A stretch of 64,000 bases of DNA, taken from contig CADAES010000004.1 of the NCBI GenBank assembly GCA_902786975.1, positions 1 to 64,000 of the forward strand, read 5' to 3'. Position 1 is the first letter of the stretch, and each line of letters opens with the position of its first letter. Of this stretch, positions 34,480 to 43,676 are shown one piece after another. Both the position numbers and the translations under genes were made by a program. Origin of the DNA: an uncultured Ruminococcus sp. Its GTDB lineage: Bacteria > Bacillota > Clostridia > Oscillospirales > Ruminococcaceae. The notes beneath the pieces are model-generated. The model had not been told where the DNA came from and did not search any database. It saw only the letters and a program-made list of their open reading frames with translations.

Positions 34480-36555
34480 ATGAAAAGATACCTTGATGAG
34501 AGCTTATCTGCGCAGGAGCGTGCGGAGGCTCTGGTCGATGAGCTGACCGTTGAAGAAATGGCGGGCTTGCTCAAATACGATTCCGAGGCTGTACCACGCC
34601 TTGGGATACCCGCATACAACTGGTGGAACGAGGGGCTTCACGGGCTTTCCCGTTCGGGCATCTCGACTCTGTTCCCGCAGGCTATCGGTCTTGCAGCGAC
34701 TTTTGACAGGGCACTTTTGCGCCGTGCGGGTGAGATAACGGGCATTGAGGCGAGGGCAAAATACAAGTGGTACAGCAAATTCAACGACATAGACAAATTC
34801 AAGGGCATAACGATATGGTCGCCCAACATCAACATTTTCCGTGACCCACGCTGGGGCAGGGGGCAGGAGACCTACGGTGAGGACCCATATCTTACGGCGG
34901 AGCTTGGCATACAGTATGTCAAAGGCATACAGGGTGACGGCAAGGTCCTGCGTGCGGCTGCGTGTGCAAAGCATATGGCTGCACACAGCGGTCCCGAGGA
35001 GACTCGTCACGGCTTCAACGCAAAGGTGAGCCTCAAAGACTTAGGCGAGACATATCTGCCTGCATTTGAGAGGCTTGTCAAGGAAGCAAAGGTCGAGGGT
35101 GTAATGGGAGCATACAATGCCGTGAACGGTGAGCCTTCCTGTGCAAGCCCGTATCTTATGGGAAAGCTCAGGGACTGGGGCTTTGACGGTTACTTTGTAT
35201 CGGACTGCTGGGCGATAAGGGATTTCCACGAGGCGCACCACATAACCAACGAGCCGAAAGAGTCTGCCTCGCTTGCGATAAAGGCGGGGTGCGATGTGAA
35301 CTGCGGCTGCACCTATGAGCATCTGCTGACAGGCTACCGAGAGGGGCTCATATCCAAGGACGAGATACGCAAAGCCTGTGTTCACGCAATGCGGACGAGG
35401 ATACGGCTCGGAATGTTCGACAAGACCGAGCATTTTGACTATCCGTACAGCATAGTTGCCTGCAAGCAGCACAAGGCGGAGTCGCTCAGGGCTGCGCAGG
35501 AGTCGATAGTTCTTCTCAAAAACAACGGTATCCTTCCGCTTGACGAGCAAAAGCTAAAGACTATTGCGGTCATCGGGCCGCAGGCAGACAGCCGCATAGC
35601 TCTTGAGGGCAACTACACGCCCAAGGCGGACAGGTACATCACGCTGCTTGAAGGCATACAGGACAGATTTCCGGGACGTGTCATCTTCGCAGAGGGGTGT
35701 CATCTTTATCAGGACAGGGTATCGCAGATATGTCTTGCGGGCGACAGGTATTCCGAAGCGCTTGCGGCTGCGGAGAACTCGGACGTTGTCATAGCGTGCG
35801 TGGGACTTGACTCGACGATAGAGGGTGAGCAGGGCGATGCGGGCAACGAATACTCCTCGGGAGACAAGCCCGACCTTATGCTCCCCGAGAGCCAGCGCAG
35901 GCTGCTGGAGCTGCTCAAAGGCACGGGAAAGCCGCTGATAGTCGTATGCTGTGCAGGCGGCTCGATGAATATGCTTGTTGATGCCGATGCGGTGCTTCAC
36001 GCATGGTATCCCGGCTCGGAGGGCGGAAAGGCGTTTGCGCAGATACTTTTCGGGGACATCTCCCCGTCGGGAAAGCTTCCTGTGACATTCTACGAGACGG
36101 CAGACAAGCTCCCCGATTTTGAGGACTACTCGATGAAAGACCGCACCTACCGCTACGCAAAGGACAATATCCTCTACCCGTTCGGCTTCGGGCTGACCTA
36201 TTCGAAAGTAAAGTGCTCGGGGTTCAGCTATGACAGCTTCTGTGCGTCGGTCGATATAGAGAACACCGGAGAATTTGACACCGACGAGGTCGTGCAGGTC
36301 TACATCAAGGACACCTGCAGATATGCTGTGCCTAACCACAAGCTCTGCGGCTTTGAAAGGGTACATCTTGCAAAGGGTGAAAAGAAAACCGTGAAGCTCT
36401 CGCTTGACAAGGATATGTTCACGGCAGTTGACGAAAACGGCGAAAAAGGGGTGTTTTCACACAGCTTCACGCTTTATGCGGGCGTGAGCCAGCCAGACGT
36501 GTTGAGCCAAAGGCTCTGCGGGTGCGAAGCGGTCGAGCTTGAAGTACAAGTATAG
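34480..36555 (+). CDS. Cytoplasmic GH3 beta-xylosidase / arabinosidase-type enzyme
   Basis: A 691-residue glycoside hydrolase family 3 enzyme without a signal peptide, so intracellular. The early YNWWNEGLHGLS motif is characteristic of the plant- and bacterial-type beta-xylosidase/alpha-arabinofuranosidase clade. The nucleophile is Asp242 in FVSDCWAI. The second domain has VIACVGLDSTIEGEQGD, and a fibronectin type III-like domain forms the C-terminus. Context next to the arabinose genes suggests it trims imported xylo- or arabino-oligosaccharides. The ATG at 34480 has AAAGGAG upstream. Confidence 0.92.
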   Translation: MKRYLDESLSAQERAEALVDELTVEEMAGLLKYDSEAVPRLGIPAYNWWNEGLHGLSRSGISTLFPQAIGLAATFDRALLRRAGEITGIEARAKYKWYSKFNDIDKFKGITIWSPNINIFRDPRWGRGQETYGEDPYLTAELGIQYVKGIQGDGKVLRAAACAKHMAAHSGPEETRHGFNAKVSLKDLGETYLPAFERLVKEAKVEGVMGAYNAVNGEPSCASPYLMGKLRDWGFDGYFVSDCWAIRDFHEAHHITNEPKESASLAIKAGCDVNCGCTYEHLLTGYREGLISKDEIRKACVHAMRTRIRLGMFDKTEHFDYPYSIVACKQHKAESLRAAQESIVLLKNNGILPLDEQKLKTIAVIGPQADSRIALEGNYTPKADRYITLLEGIQDRFPGRVIFAEGCHLYQDRVSQICLAGDRYSEALAAAENSDVVIACVGLDSTIEGEQGDAGNEYSSGDKPDLMLPESQRRLLELLKGTGKPLIVVCCAGGSMNMLVDADAVLHAWYPGSEGGKAFAQILFGDISPSGKLPVTFYETADKLPDFEDYSMKDRTYRYAKDNILYPFGFGLTYSKVKCSGFSYDSFCASVDIENTGEFDTDEVVQVYIKDTCRYAVPNHKLCGFERVHLAKGEKKTVKLSLDKDMFTAVDENGEKGVFSHSFTLYAGVSQPDVLSQRLCGCEAVELEVQV

Positions 36556-36586
36556 TGTCGTTTTCAAAACTTTTTTCTCACAGCGC

Positions 36587-36630
36587 TTGAAATAAAAGGA
36601 CTTATGTGGTATACTGTTCTCAGTACCACA
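36587..36630 (+). promoter_or_regulatory. Promoter and palindromic operator of the XRE/S24 gene
   Basis: TTGAAA (36587-36592) and TATACT (36610-36615) have a 17-base spacer. A perfect inverted repeat TGTGGTA (36605-36611) / TACCACA (36624-36630) overlaps the -10 element and transcript start, suggesting autorepression. Confidence 0.75.
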
Positions 36631-36643
36631 AAAGGAGTCGGTT

Positions 36644-37270
36644 ATGAGTATATTTGCACAGCGGCTGGAAAGCGTGATGAAAGAAAAAGGTATCCGCCAG
36701 CACGACCTTTGCACGATGACGGGTATCTCAAAGTCCTTTATAAGCTCCTATCTTGCAGGTCGGTTCGCTCCGAAGGCTGATAAGCTCGCACTTATCGCAA
36801 AAGCTCTCGGCGTTTCGGAGGGCTGGCTGATGGGCTACGAAAACTCGGTGAAATACTCCTACAGCCCGGGCAACGTTGCAAGGATAGCCGTAAAGGACAG
36901 CAACGGCAGGGTGATATCCTACCGCCCTGTCACATATACAAACGCCTCAAAGGCAAACAAGCTGACCTTTTACATTTGCAGGGACGGAAACAATTTCCCG
37001 CAGATAAAATCGGGAGATATCCTGCTTGTGGAAAAGTGTGCTGACTTTGAGGACGAAAAGCATATGTACGCCATAAGAAAGGGAAAAGACGGAAAGATAA
37101 CCTTCCGCCGGCCCCGATTCAACGGCGAGGTGCTTGTGCTCAGCGGAGAAAACACCGCACCGACGATATATCTTGACGACTACCACAGCGAGATAATCGT
37201 TATAGGAAAGGTGCTTGAACTAAGACGGGATATGTCAAAGGAGGATGAGGAAGATGAACACGGTCATTGA
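36644..37270 (+). CDS. XRE regulator with S24/LexA-like C-terminal domain
   Basis: A 208-residue CI-like repressor. Residues 1-65 form an XRE helix-turn-helix (HDLCTMTGISKSFISSYLAGRF). The C-terminal half shows the S24 pattern (FPQIKSGDILLVEK, then YAIRKGKDGKITFRRPRF). The position that in LexA/CI carries the catalytic Ser (G-S-M) reads DGNNFPQ here, so self-cleavage is unlikely. The ATG has AAAGGAG upstream. Its 3' end overlaps the nitroreductase gene by 17 bases, so the pair are coexpressed. Confidence 0.86.
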   Translation: MSIFAQRLESVMKEKGIRQHDLCTMTGISKSFISSYLAGRFAPKADKLALIAKALGVSEGWLMGYENSVKYSYSPGNVARIAVKDSNGRVISYRPVTYTNASKANKLTFYICRDGNNFPQIKSGDILLVEKCADFEDEKHMYAIRKGKDGKITFRRPRFNGEVLVLSGENTAPTIYLDDYHSEIIVIGKVLELRRDMSKEDEEDEHGH

Positions 37271-37772
37271 TACTATTCTCAAAAGGAGGAGCATAAAGGC
37301 TTATACCGACGAGCAGGTCACGGACGAGGAGCTTGAACAGATACTCAACTGCGGGCTTTACGCACCAAACGGAAGAAGTGCGCAGGCACCTGTTTTCGTG
37401 GCTGTAAGGGACAAGCAGACAAGAGACCTGCTGTCAAAGCTCAACGCTCGTGTTATAAGCGAGGAAAGTGACCCGTTCTACGGCGCACCGTGTGTGATCT
37501 GTGTGCTTGCGGACCGGAAGAGGAGCACCGCTGTTGAGGACGGAAGCCTTTGCATCGGAAATATGTGCCTTGCCGCACAGTCTCTCGGGCTCGGCTCGTG
37601 CTGGATACACAGATGCCGGCAGGTATTTGATTCGGACGACGGAAAGGCTCTGCTTGAAAAGTGGGGTGTACCGGGCGACCTTATCGGTGTGGGCTTCTGC
37701 ATCGTCGGTCATTCGGCTCAGCAAAAGGAAGCTGCACCTCGCAGGGAAAACAGAGTTTTCTATATAGACTGA
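37254..37772 (+). CDS. Nitroreductase-family flavoprotein
   Basis: A 172-residue FMN-dependent oxidoreductase of the nitroreductase fold. The N-terminal RRSIKAYTDEQVTDEELEQIL and ALYAPNGRSAQ-like segments bind FMN phosphate, and GLGSCWIHRCRQVF lies on the substrate side. Natural substrates of this group vary (quinones, flavins, nitro compounds). The ATG at 37254 is preferred because AAAGGAGG directly abuts the earlier ATG at 37245. Coupling to the upstream repressor suggests it may be the repressor's regulated target. Confidence 0.88.
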   Translation: MNTVIDTILKRRSIKAYTDEQVTDEELEQILNCGLYAPNGRSAQAPVFVAVRDKQTRDLLSKLNARVISEESDPFYGAPCVICVLADRKRSTAVEDGSLCIGNMCLAAQSLGLGSCWIHRCRQVFDSDDGKALLEKWGVPGDLIGVGFCIVGHSAQQKEAAPRRENRVFYID

Positions 37773-37796
37773 AAATAAAAAAGGGGGAGTTCGGTT

Positions 37797-38552
37797 ATGA
37801 AAATGACAAAAAAAATAACAGCTTATCTTGTATCGGCGATCCTGGCTGTCTCTATGATGACAGGCTGCTCTGAGGACGAGAAAGCCACACCCAAGCCGTT
37901 AGGCATAGGCGGTCAGACAAGCGGAGCTGTCACCGACGGCAGCGAGAGCACGACCACAACGTCTGTGAGCGAGCCTGACGATGAGACGACCACCACTACA
38001 ACGACTTCGGAAGAGACTACTACGACCACGACTACCGAGGAGACCACTACAACAACTACTACTGAGGAAACTACCACAACAAGCGAAAGCACCACAACGT
38101 CTGCGAGCGAAACGACCGCCGGTACATCGACATCAAAGCAGGGCACGACCACAAAGCTGTCCTCGGTGATACCCGATATAACCGTGAGTGTAAACGCACA
38201 GTTCAACGAGGCTTTCCGCACACAATACGACTCAAATCTGAAGGTTGCAAAGGATTACAGCTGGTATGTCCACAAGGAAAAGGTATTGGTCAATACCGCA
38301 ACCGAGTACGGCGTTTATGTCTGCTATGCGATAAGGAAATCCGCTATACAGACAACAGTGCTGCCGGGCGTTTACAAGGTAAAAATGGTGAACGGCAAGC
38401 CGAATGTCACCTTCTATCAGGTAACTGGCGCTAAGAACGATACTATTGCGGCATACGAAAAATACACCGTTTCGAGATCTTCCTCGATGATGCAGACCGT
38501 GTTCAGGTCCTACGGCAAATACGTCGGCGGCCAGACCACGACCAAGCAGTAA
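37797..38552 (+). CDS. Thr-rich lipoprotein of unknown function
   Basis: A 251-residue lipoprotein anchored at Cys24 (MMTGC). Residues about 50-120 are a low-complexity linker of Thr blocks with Glu, Ser and Ala, of the kind that spans the wall and may be glycosylated. The C-terminal 125 residues form a compact domain I do not recognise, with YDSNLKVAKDYSWYVHKEKV and several aromatic strands. It follows the nitroreductase by 24 bases with GGGGGAG upstream, and a strong terminator comes directly after it. Confidence 0.8.
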   Translation: MKMTKKITAYLVSAILAVSMMTGCSEDEKATPKPLGIGGQTSGAVTDGSESTTTTSVSEPDDETTTTTTTSEETTTTTTTEETTTTTTTEETTTTSESTTTSASETTAGTSTSKQGTTTKLSSVIPDITVSVNAQFNEAFRTQYDSNLKVAKDYSWYVHKEKVLVNTATEYGVYVCYAIRKSAIQTTVLPGVYKVKMVNGKPNVTFYQVTGAKNDTIAAYEKYTVSRSSSMMQTVFRSYGKYVGGQTTTKQ

Positions 38553-38564
38553 TAAGATACAAAA

Positions 38565-38597
38565 ACGGCCCGAGCATTTGCTTGGGCCGTTTTTTCT
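38565..38597 (+). terminator. Intrinsic terminator after the Thr-rich lipoprotein gene
   Basis: ACGGCCCGAGCA pairs with TGCTTGGGCCGT (one G-U), followed by six Ts. Confidence 0.92.
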
Positions 38598-38598
38598 G

Positions 38599-38778
38599 TA
38601 TAGGTAATACCGCACGACCATTGTGCGTCAGATGCGCCGTCAGGTTTTTCGTTAGATCAGCTAAATGAGGTGCAGGCTTGCCGGCGCTAGTCAAGCCGAA
38701 TTTGGGTAATATGACGAAAAAACTGCAAGCAGATGATGTGCAAAGGCATTGAACGGTGGTTGTGCGGTGTTGCCTATA
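38599..38778. mobile_element. MITE-like element with terminal inverted repeats
   Basis: A 180-base non-coding unit with imperfect terminal inverted repeats. The left end begins TATAGGTAATACCGCACG, and the complement of the right end begins TATAGGCAACACCGCACA; about 19 of the first 24 positions agree and the differences are transitions. An inner pair GGTTTTTCGT / GACGAAAAAACT continues the symmetry. It ends two bases before the tex stop codon. The size, ends and lack of an ORF suggest a non-autonomous transposable element; no transposase is nearby. Confidence 0.6.
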
Positions 38779-38780
38779 TG

Positions 38781-40925
38781 TTATTTTGGCTGTTTCATTG
38801 TCAGAGAGATACGCTTGCGCTTTAGGTCAACGCCCAGCACCCAGACCTTTACAACGTCGCCGACCTTGACTACCTCAAGCGGGTGCTTGATAAACTTATT
38901 GCACATCTGCGAGATATGCACAAGTCCGTCCTCGTGGACGCCGATATCAACAAATGCGCCGAAGTCGATAACGTTGCGCACGGTGCCCATAAGCTCCATT
39001 CCCTCCTTGAGGTCCGAAAGCTCCATTACGTCACCGCTTCTCATCAGCGGCGGGGGAAGCTCGTCTCTGGGGTCACGTCCCGGCTTTTCAAGCTCCTTTA
39101 CGATATCCTCCAGCGTAGGTATGCCCACTCCGATATCCGCTGCAAGCCTGCTTATGCCGACGCTTTTTACCTTGCTGTCGATAAGCTCCTTGTTGCCCAT
39201 ATCTGCCACGGTGAAGCCGCATTCTTTGATAAGCTCCTTTGCAGCACTGTACGACTCGGGGTGAACTCCCGTATTGTCAAGCGGGTCCTTTGCACCCGGC
39301 ACACGCAGAAAGCCTGCGCACTGCTCAAACGCCTTCGCACCGAGCTTTGCGACCTTCATCAGCTGTTTTCTGTCGGTGAAAGCTCCGTTTTGTTCACGGT
39401 AGGCAACGATATTCTTTGCAACGGTGCTGTTGATACCCGATATGTACGAAAGAAGCGAGTATGAAGCTGTGTTGAGGTCAACTCCGACAGAGTTCACACA
39501 GTCCTCGACGACGCCTCTCAAAGCCTCGTCCATACGTGCCTTTGGCATATCATGCTGGTACTGTCCGACACCGATAGCCTTCGGGTCTATCTTAACAAGC
39601 TCTGCAAGCGGGTCCTGCATCCTTCTTGCGATGGACACCGCCGAACGGAGCGAAACGTCATAGTCGGGGAACTCCTCCGCAGCGAGCTTTGAAGCCGAAT
39701 ACACCGAAGCTCCCGCCTCGGAAACGACCATATAGGACACCTTCTGCGGTATCTCTTTAAGAAGCTCGGCGACAAACTGCTCGGACTCTCTCGAAGCCGT
39801 GCCGTTGCCGATAGCGATAGTCGTTACGCCGTTTCGTTCTATCATCTTTGAGATTATGCGCTTTGCCTTTTCGGTCTCCTTCCTCGGCGGAGTGAGATAA
39901 ACGATGCTGGTATCCAGCACCTTTCCCGTTTCGTCAACGACAGCTATCTTGCAGCCGTGAGCGTATCCCGGGTCAAGCCCGAGCGTTACGGTATCCTTTA
40001 CGGGCGGCGCCATAAGAAGCTGTCTGAGATTTGAGGAAAATACCTTGATAGCGCCCTCCTGTGCGTTCTGCGAAAGCTCGGAGCGTATCTCACGCTCGAT
40101 AGACGGGTAGATGAGCCTCTTGTAGCTGTCAACACAGGCAGCCTCGACAAGCTTTCCGCAGGGCGTTTCGTTCTTTACGAAGCGTGAGGTGACAGCCCTT
40201 TCGCCTGCGCCCTCGGGAACATCGATGCTGACTTTCAGAGCACCCTCCTTCTCGCCTCTGTCAAGGGCAAGTATACGGTGACCTGCGACCCTGCTGACGC
40301 TTTCGGAATACTCAAAATAATTCTGATATACCGCATCTGCGTCGTCGGACGATGCGGTGGAGGATATCTTTCCTATCTGCGAGAACAGTGTTCTGAGATA
40401 CTTTCTCAGCTCCGCAGAATCGGATATGTCCTCTGCGATGATGTCCATAGCGCCCTGGAGCGCTTCCTGGGCATCTGCCACGCCCTTTTCCTCGCTGATG
40501 AACTTCTCGGCTTCGGCATAGGGGTCGGCACTTCCCTGCTCTGTCAGAAATGCCGCAAGCTCCTCCAGACCCTTTTCACGGGCAACGCTTGCCCTTGTCT
40601 TTCTCTTAGGCTTGAACGGACGGTAGATATCCTCGACCTCAACAAGCGTCATTGCGTCATCGATAGCCTTTTGTATCTCCTCGGTCATCTTCTCCTGCTC
40701 GGTTATCGACGCTGTGACCTCCTCCTTGCGCTTTTCGAGATTGCGCAGATAGGTGAGCCTGTCAAAAAGCTCTCTGAGTATCTGGTCGTCAAGCGAGCCG
40801 GTGACCTCCTTGCGGTATCTGGCGATAAAAGGGATGGTCTTTCCGTCATCTATAAGCTCAACGGTGTTGTCCACCTGCTCCTGTTTTAAATTGAATTCCT
40901 TTGCGAGTGTGCTGTTGATATCCAT
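38781..40925 (-). CDS. tex: Tex family S1 RNA-binding protein
   Basis: A 714-residue Tex protein, a conserved cytoplasmic nucleic-acid-binding factor tied to transcription. It has the helical N-terminal domain (STLAKEFNLKQEQVDNTVELIDDGKTIPFIARYRKE...), a YqgF-like RNase H fold (LGLDPGYAHGCKIAVVD), helix-hairpin-helix motifs (GVGQYQHDM, then ISGINSTVAKNIVAYRE) and a C-terminal S1 domain (GTVRNVIDFGAFVDIGVHEDGLVHIS). The ATG at 40925 is chosen for spacing to GGAG. A consensus promoter lies upstream. Confidence 0.95.
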   Translation of the reverse strand: MDINSTLAKEFNLKQEQVDNTVELIDDGKTIPFIARYRKEVTGSLDDQILRELFDRLTYLRNLEKRKEEVTASITEQEKMTEEIQKAIDDAMTLVEVEDIYRPFKPKRKTRASVAREKGLEELAAFLTEQGSADPYAEAEKFISEEKGVADAQEALQGAMDIIAEDISDSAELRKYLRTLFSQIGKISSTASSDDADAVYQNYFEYSESVSRVAGHRILALDRGEKEGALKVSIDVPEGAGERAVTSRFVKNETPCGKLVEAACVDSYKRLIYPSIEREIRSELSQNAQEGAIKVFSSNLRQLLMAPPVKDTVTLGLDPGYAHGCKIAVVDETGKVLDTSIVYLTPPRKETEKAKRIISKMIERNGVTTIAIGNGTASRESEQFVAELLKEIPQKVSYMVVSEAGASVYSASKLAAEEFPDYDVSLRSAVSIARRMQDPLAELVKIDPKAIGVGQYQHDMPKARMDEALRGVVEDCVNSVGVDLNTASYSLLSYISGINSTVAKNIVAYREQNGAFTDRKQLMKVAKLGAKAFEQCAGFLRVPGAKDPLDNTGVHPESYSAAKELIKECGFTVADMGNKELIDSKVKSVGISRLAADIGVGIPTLEDIVKELEKPGRDPRDELPPPLMRSGDVMELSDLKEGMELMGTVRNVIDFGAFVDIGVHEDGLVHISQMCNKFIKHPLEVVKVGDVVKVWVLGVDLKRKRISLTMKQPK

Positions 40926-40959
40926 TTTCATTCTCCGTTTCTGATGAATTTCTGATACA

Positions 40960-40988
40960 ATTATAACACATTTGCCCGTGAAAGTCAA
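40960..40988 (-). promoter_or_regulatory. Sigma-A promoter of tex
   Basis: On the minus strand, TTGACT (40988-40983) and TATAAT (40965-40960) have a 17-base spacer. Confidence 0.88.
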
Positions 40989-41048
40989 AACTCTTCTCAT
41001 AAATAATGCACAAAATCGTCACAAAGTCAAAAGAATATGCGTAAACGC

Positions 41049-41077
41049 TTGACTTTTTGAGAAAAAAGTAATATAAT
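41049..41077 (+). promoter_or_regulatory. Sigma-A promoter of secDF
   Basis: TTGACT (41049-41054) and TATAAT (41072-41077) have a 17-base spacer. The leader to the GTG start is about 110 bases with no recognised structure. Confidence 0.88.
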
Positions 41078-41191
41078 TTAAAAGTGAATGTATTTGATAA
41101 GATGTGATACTATGCGTTTTTGCATCTTTATTGATTTGAATACTTACAGCCGTTGTTTATCAACGGATATTATGATTTAGGAGGATCTAAG

Positions 41192-42604
41192 GTGAAGAAA
41201 GTAAAAAAACCTGTGTTCTTCATCGTGCTGATATGCATACTGGCGTTTGCCTATCTGACATTCTTCGGTGTGAACACATACTACGGCGACACCAAACACA
41301 CCTATATAAAAGGTGCAGAGGAAATACGCTGGGGCATAGATATCCAGGGCGGTGTCAATGCGACATTCGAGCCTGCGCCTTCGTCTGAAGGCAGCGAGCA
41401 GCCCGAGCTCAAGGATATCTCAAACGACGATATGGACGCCGCAAAAGCTATAATCGAGCAAAGACTTGTCGGTCTGAACATTACCGACAGCGAGGTCTAT
41501 GTCGATTATACCAAGAAAAGAATAATGGTTTCGTTCCCGTGGCAGGCCGGCGAGGAAGACTTCGACCCTGAAGCTGCCGTTGCCGAGCTCGGTGAGACTG
41601 CTATGCTCACCTTCCGCAAGGGAAGCGAAAAGACCGGCGAACAGGTCCTCACAGGTAAGGACGTTAAAAAGGCTACCGCTTATGCGGATACCGATAAGGA
41701 CAGCGGAGCTAACGGATATGCCGTGAGCCTCGAGCTTAACGACAGCGGAAAGAAAGCCTTTGGCGACGCTACCACAGAGCTTGCATCAAGCAAGGGCCAG
41801 ATATCTATCTGGATGGACGATACCTGTATCTCGGCTCCGACCGTTCAGTCGGCTATCACAGACGGCAACTGCCGCATCACAGGCAACTTCACCTGGGACG
41901 AGGCAAGCAGCCTTGCAAACAAGATAAACGCAGGTGCGCTGCCGTTCAAGCTTTCTACAACAAGCACCAACATCATTTCCGCTTCTCTCGGTGAGGGAGC
42001 TCTGAACGCTATGCTGCTTGCAGGTATCATCGCATTCTGCATCATCGCAGTATATATGATGATATTCTACCGTCTCCCGGGATTTGTGGCTTCTATCGCA
42101 CTTTTCGGACAGGTAGTCGGAACGATCGCCTGCATCTCGGGCTTCTTCGGAAATCTGCCTTCGTTCACTCTCACGATACCGGGTATCGCAGGTATCATAC
42201 TTGCTATCGGTATGGGCGTTGACGCAAACGTTATCACGGCAGAGCGTATCAAGGAAGAGCTTAACAACGGCAAGACCCTTAATGGCGCTATCGAGCTTGG
42301 ATATAAGAGAGCGTGGAGCGCTGTGTTCGACGGAAACATCACCGTCGTATTCGTAGCAGTTATCCTTATGGGTGCATTCGGACCGACAGACAGCGTTTTC
42401 GGTACGCTTCTCAAGCCTCTGTTCGCAGCATTCGGTGCTTCCACCGCAGGTACTATCTACTCGCTGGGCTACACACTGCTGGTAGGTATCATTCTCAACT
42501 TTGTATTCGGTATTTTCTGTTCAAGACTTATGCTGGCATCTCTTTCCAAGTTCAAGTTCCTCAGAAACCGCAAGCTTTACGGAGGTGCTAAGATAGATGG
42601 ATAA
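41192..42604 (+). CDS. secD: Protein translocase subunit SecD
   Basis: A 470-residue RND-type subunit that, with SecF, uses the proton gradient to help proteins finish crossing the membrane through SecYEG. One N-terminal helix is followed by the extracytoplasmic domain starting with WGIDIQGGVNATFEP, the family D-x-GGG-like D1 motif. Five C-terminal helices carry PGIAGIILAIGMGVDANVI with the conserved GVDAN. The start is a GTG at 41192 with TAGGAGG. It overlaps secF by eight bases. No yajC is adjacent. Confidence 0.95.
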   Translation: MKKVKKPVFFIVLICILAFAYLTFFGVNTYYGDTKHTYIKGAEEIRWGIDIQGGVNATFEPAPSSEGSEQPELKDISNDDMDAAKAIIEQRLVGLNITDSEVYVDYTKKRIMVSFPWQAGEEDFDPEAAVAELGETAMLTFRKGSEKTGEQVLTGKDVKKATAYADTDKDSGANGYAVSLELNDSGKKAFGDATTELASSKGQISIWMDDTCISAPTVQSAITDGNCRITGNFTWDEASSLANKINAGALPFKLSTTSTNIISASLGEGALNAMLLAGIIAFCIIAVYMMIFYRLPGFVASIALFGQVVGTIACISGFFGNLPSFTLTIPGIAGIILAIGMGVDANVITAERIKEELNNGKTLNGAIELGYKRAWSAVFDGNITVVFVAVILMGAFGPTDSVFGTLLKPLFAAFGASTAGTIYSLGYTLLVGIILNFVFGIFCSRLMLASLSKFKFLRNRKLYGGAKIDG

Positions 42605-43574
42605 GAAAGAACCAAAGATCTTAAAGGTCTACGAAAAAAGAAAGATCTTCTACGCAGTCTCCTGTCTGCTTATCGTGTCATTCGTAGTGCTGACATTCGT
42701 TATCAAGCTCAATGTGGCTATCGAGTTCAAGGGCGGTACGATCCTCACATATTCGTATGAGGGCGATATAAAGACCGACGAGATCGAAAGCGTTGTAGCA
42801 GACACGGTAGAGGAAAAGGCAACGATAGTTCTCGGTGAGGACACCGCTTCAAACACCTCGACGATAAAGATCCAGTTCTCGTCTGACGAGGGCATCAGCG
42901 ACGCCAAGCAGAACGCTATAAAGACAGCACTCACCGAAAAGTTCAAGGACAACGATATCAAGGTACTTGAAACTACCGACGTTGCCGCTTCAAACGGTCT
43001 GGACTTCTTCCTCAAATGTCTGGTTGCCTGCGCATTCGCCGCAGTAATCACGATAATCTACATCGGCTTCAGATTCAGGAAGATAGGCGGTATCTCCGCC
43101 GGTGTATTCTCGGTAGTCGCTCTTACACACGATATGTGTATGGTTTACGGCTGCTTTGTTATCTGCCGCTTCGACATCAACGCAAACTTTATGGCAGTTC
43201 TGCTGACGATACTGGGCTACTCCATCAACGCTACGATCATCATCTACGACCGTATCCGTGAGAATGAAAGGCTCGTTGGCAGCAAGTATGAGCTTGACCA
43301 GCTCGTGAACCTGTCCATAACTCAGACAATGGGACGTTCGATACACACGACAGTTACAACGGTCCTTGCGATGGCAACGGTATGTATCGTTTGCTTCATC
43401 GCAGGCGTTTCCTCGATAATCAGCTTTGCGTTCCCGCTTATTATCGGTATGATCGCCGGTGTTTACTCTTCAAACTGCATCGCTCCGACTCTGTGGGTAA
43501 TGTGGGAAAAGCACAAGGCTAAGAAGGGCAAGGGCAAGGCTGCAAAGAAAGCGAAGAAAACTCAGAGAAGATAA
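42597..43574 (+). CDS. secF: Protein translocase subunit SecF
   Basis: A 325-residue partner of SecD with the same six-helix RND half. It has IEFKGGTILTYSYEG after the first helix and the conserved LGYSINATIIIYDRIREN in the middle, where the SecF family normally has (S)INDTIVVFDRIREN. The C-terminus is Lys-rich. The ATG at 42597 lies inside the secD end. The unit stops at a terminator at 43591-43626. Confidence 0.95.
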   Translation: MDKKEPKILKVYEKRKIFYAVSCLLIVSFVVLTFVIKLNVAIEFKGGTILTYSYEGDIKTDEIESVVADTVEEKATIVLGEDTASNTSTIKIQFSSDEGISDAKQNAIKTALTEKFKDNDIKVLETTDVAASNGLDFFLKCLVACAFAAVITIIYIGFRFRKIGGISAGVFSVVALTHDMCMVYGCFVICRFDINANFMAVLLTILGYSINATIIIYDRIRENERLVGSKYELDQLVNLSITQTMGRSIHTTVTTVLAMATVCIVCFIAGVSSIISFAFPLIIGMIAGVYSSNCIAPTLWVMWEKHKAKKGKGKAAKKAKKTQRR

Positions 43575-43590
43575 TATATCGACCATAAAA

Positions 43591-43626
43591 AACTGCCGGA
43601 CAGATCTGTTCGGCAGTTCTTTTTTG
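43591..43626 (+). terminator. Intrinsic terminator after secF
   Basis: AACTGCCG pairs with CGGCAGTT, with further pairing in between, followed by CTTTTTTG. Confidence 0.9.
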
Positions 43627-43642
43627 CTGTAAACATGAAAAT

Positions 43643-43675
43643 ACCGCAGCCTGTTTAAGACTGCGGTGTTTTTGT
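43643..43675. terminator. Second hairpin terminator between convergent units
   Basis: ACCGCAG pairs with CTGCGGT. T-rich sequence follows on the plus strand and ATTTTC on the minus strand, so it may stop both secDF and the Dlt-like operon. Confidence 0.7.
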
Positions 43676-43676
43676 T

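Noticed and set aside
37981-38169. Basic ORF inside the Thr-rich lipoprotein gene, and the antisense Val-rich ORF
   Set aside because: Both are artefacts of the repetitive ACN codons read in other frames.
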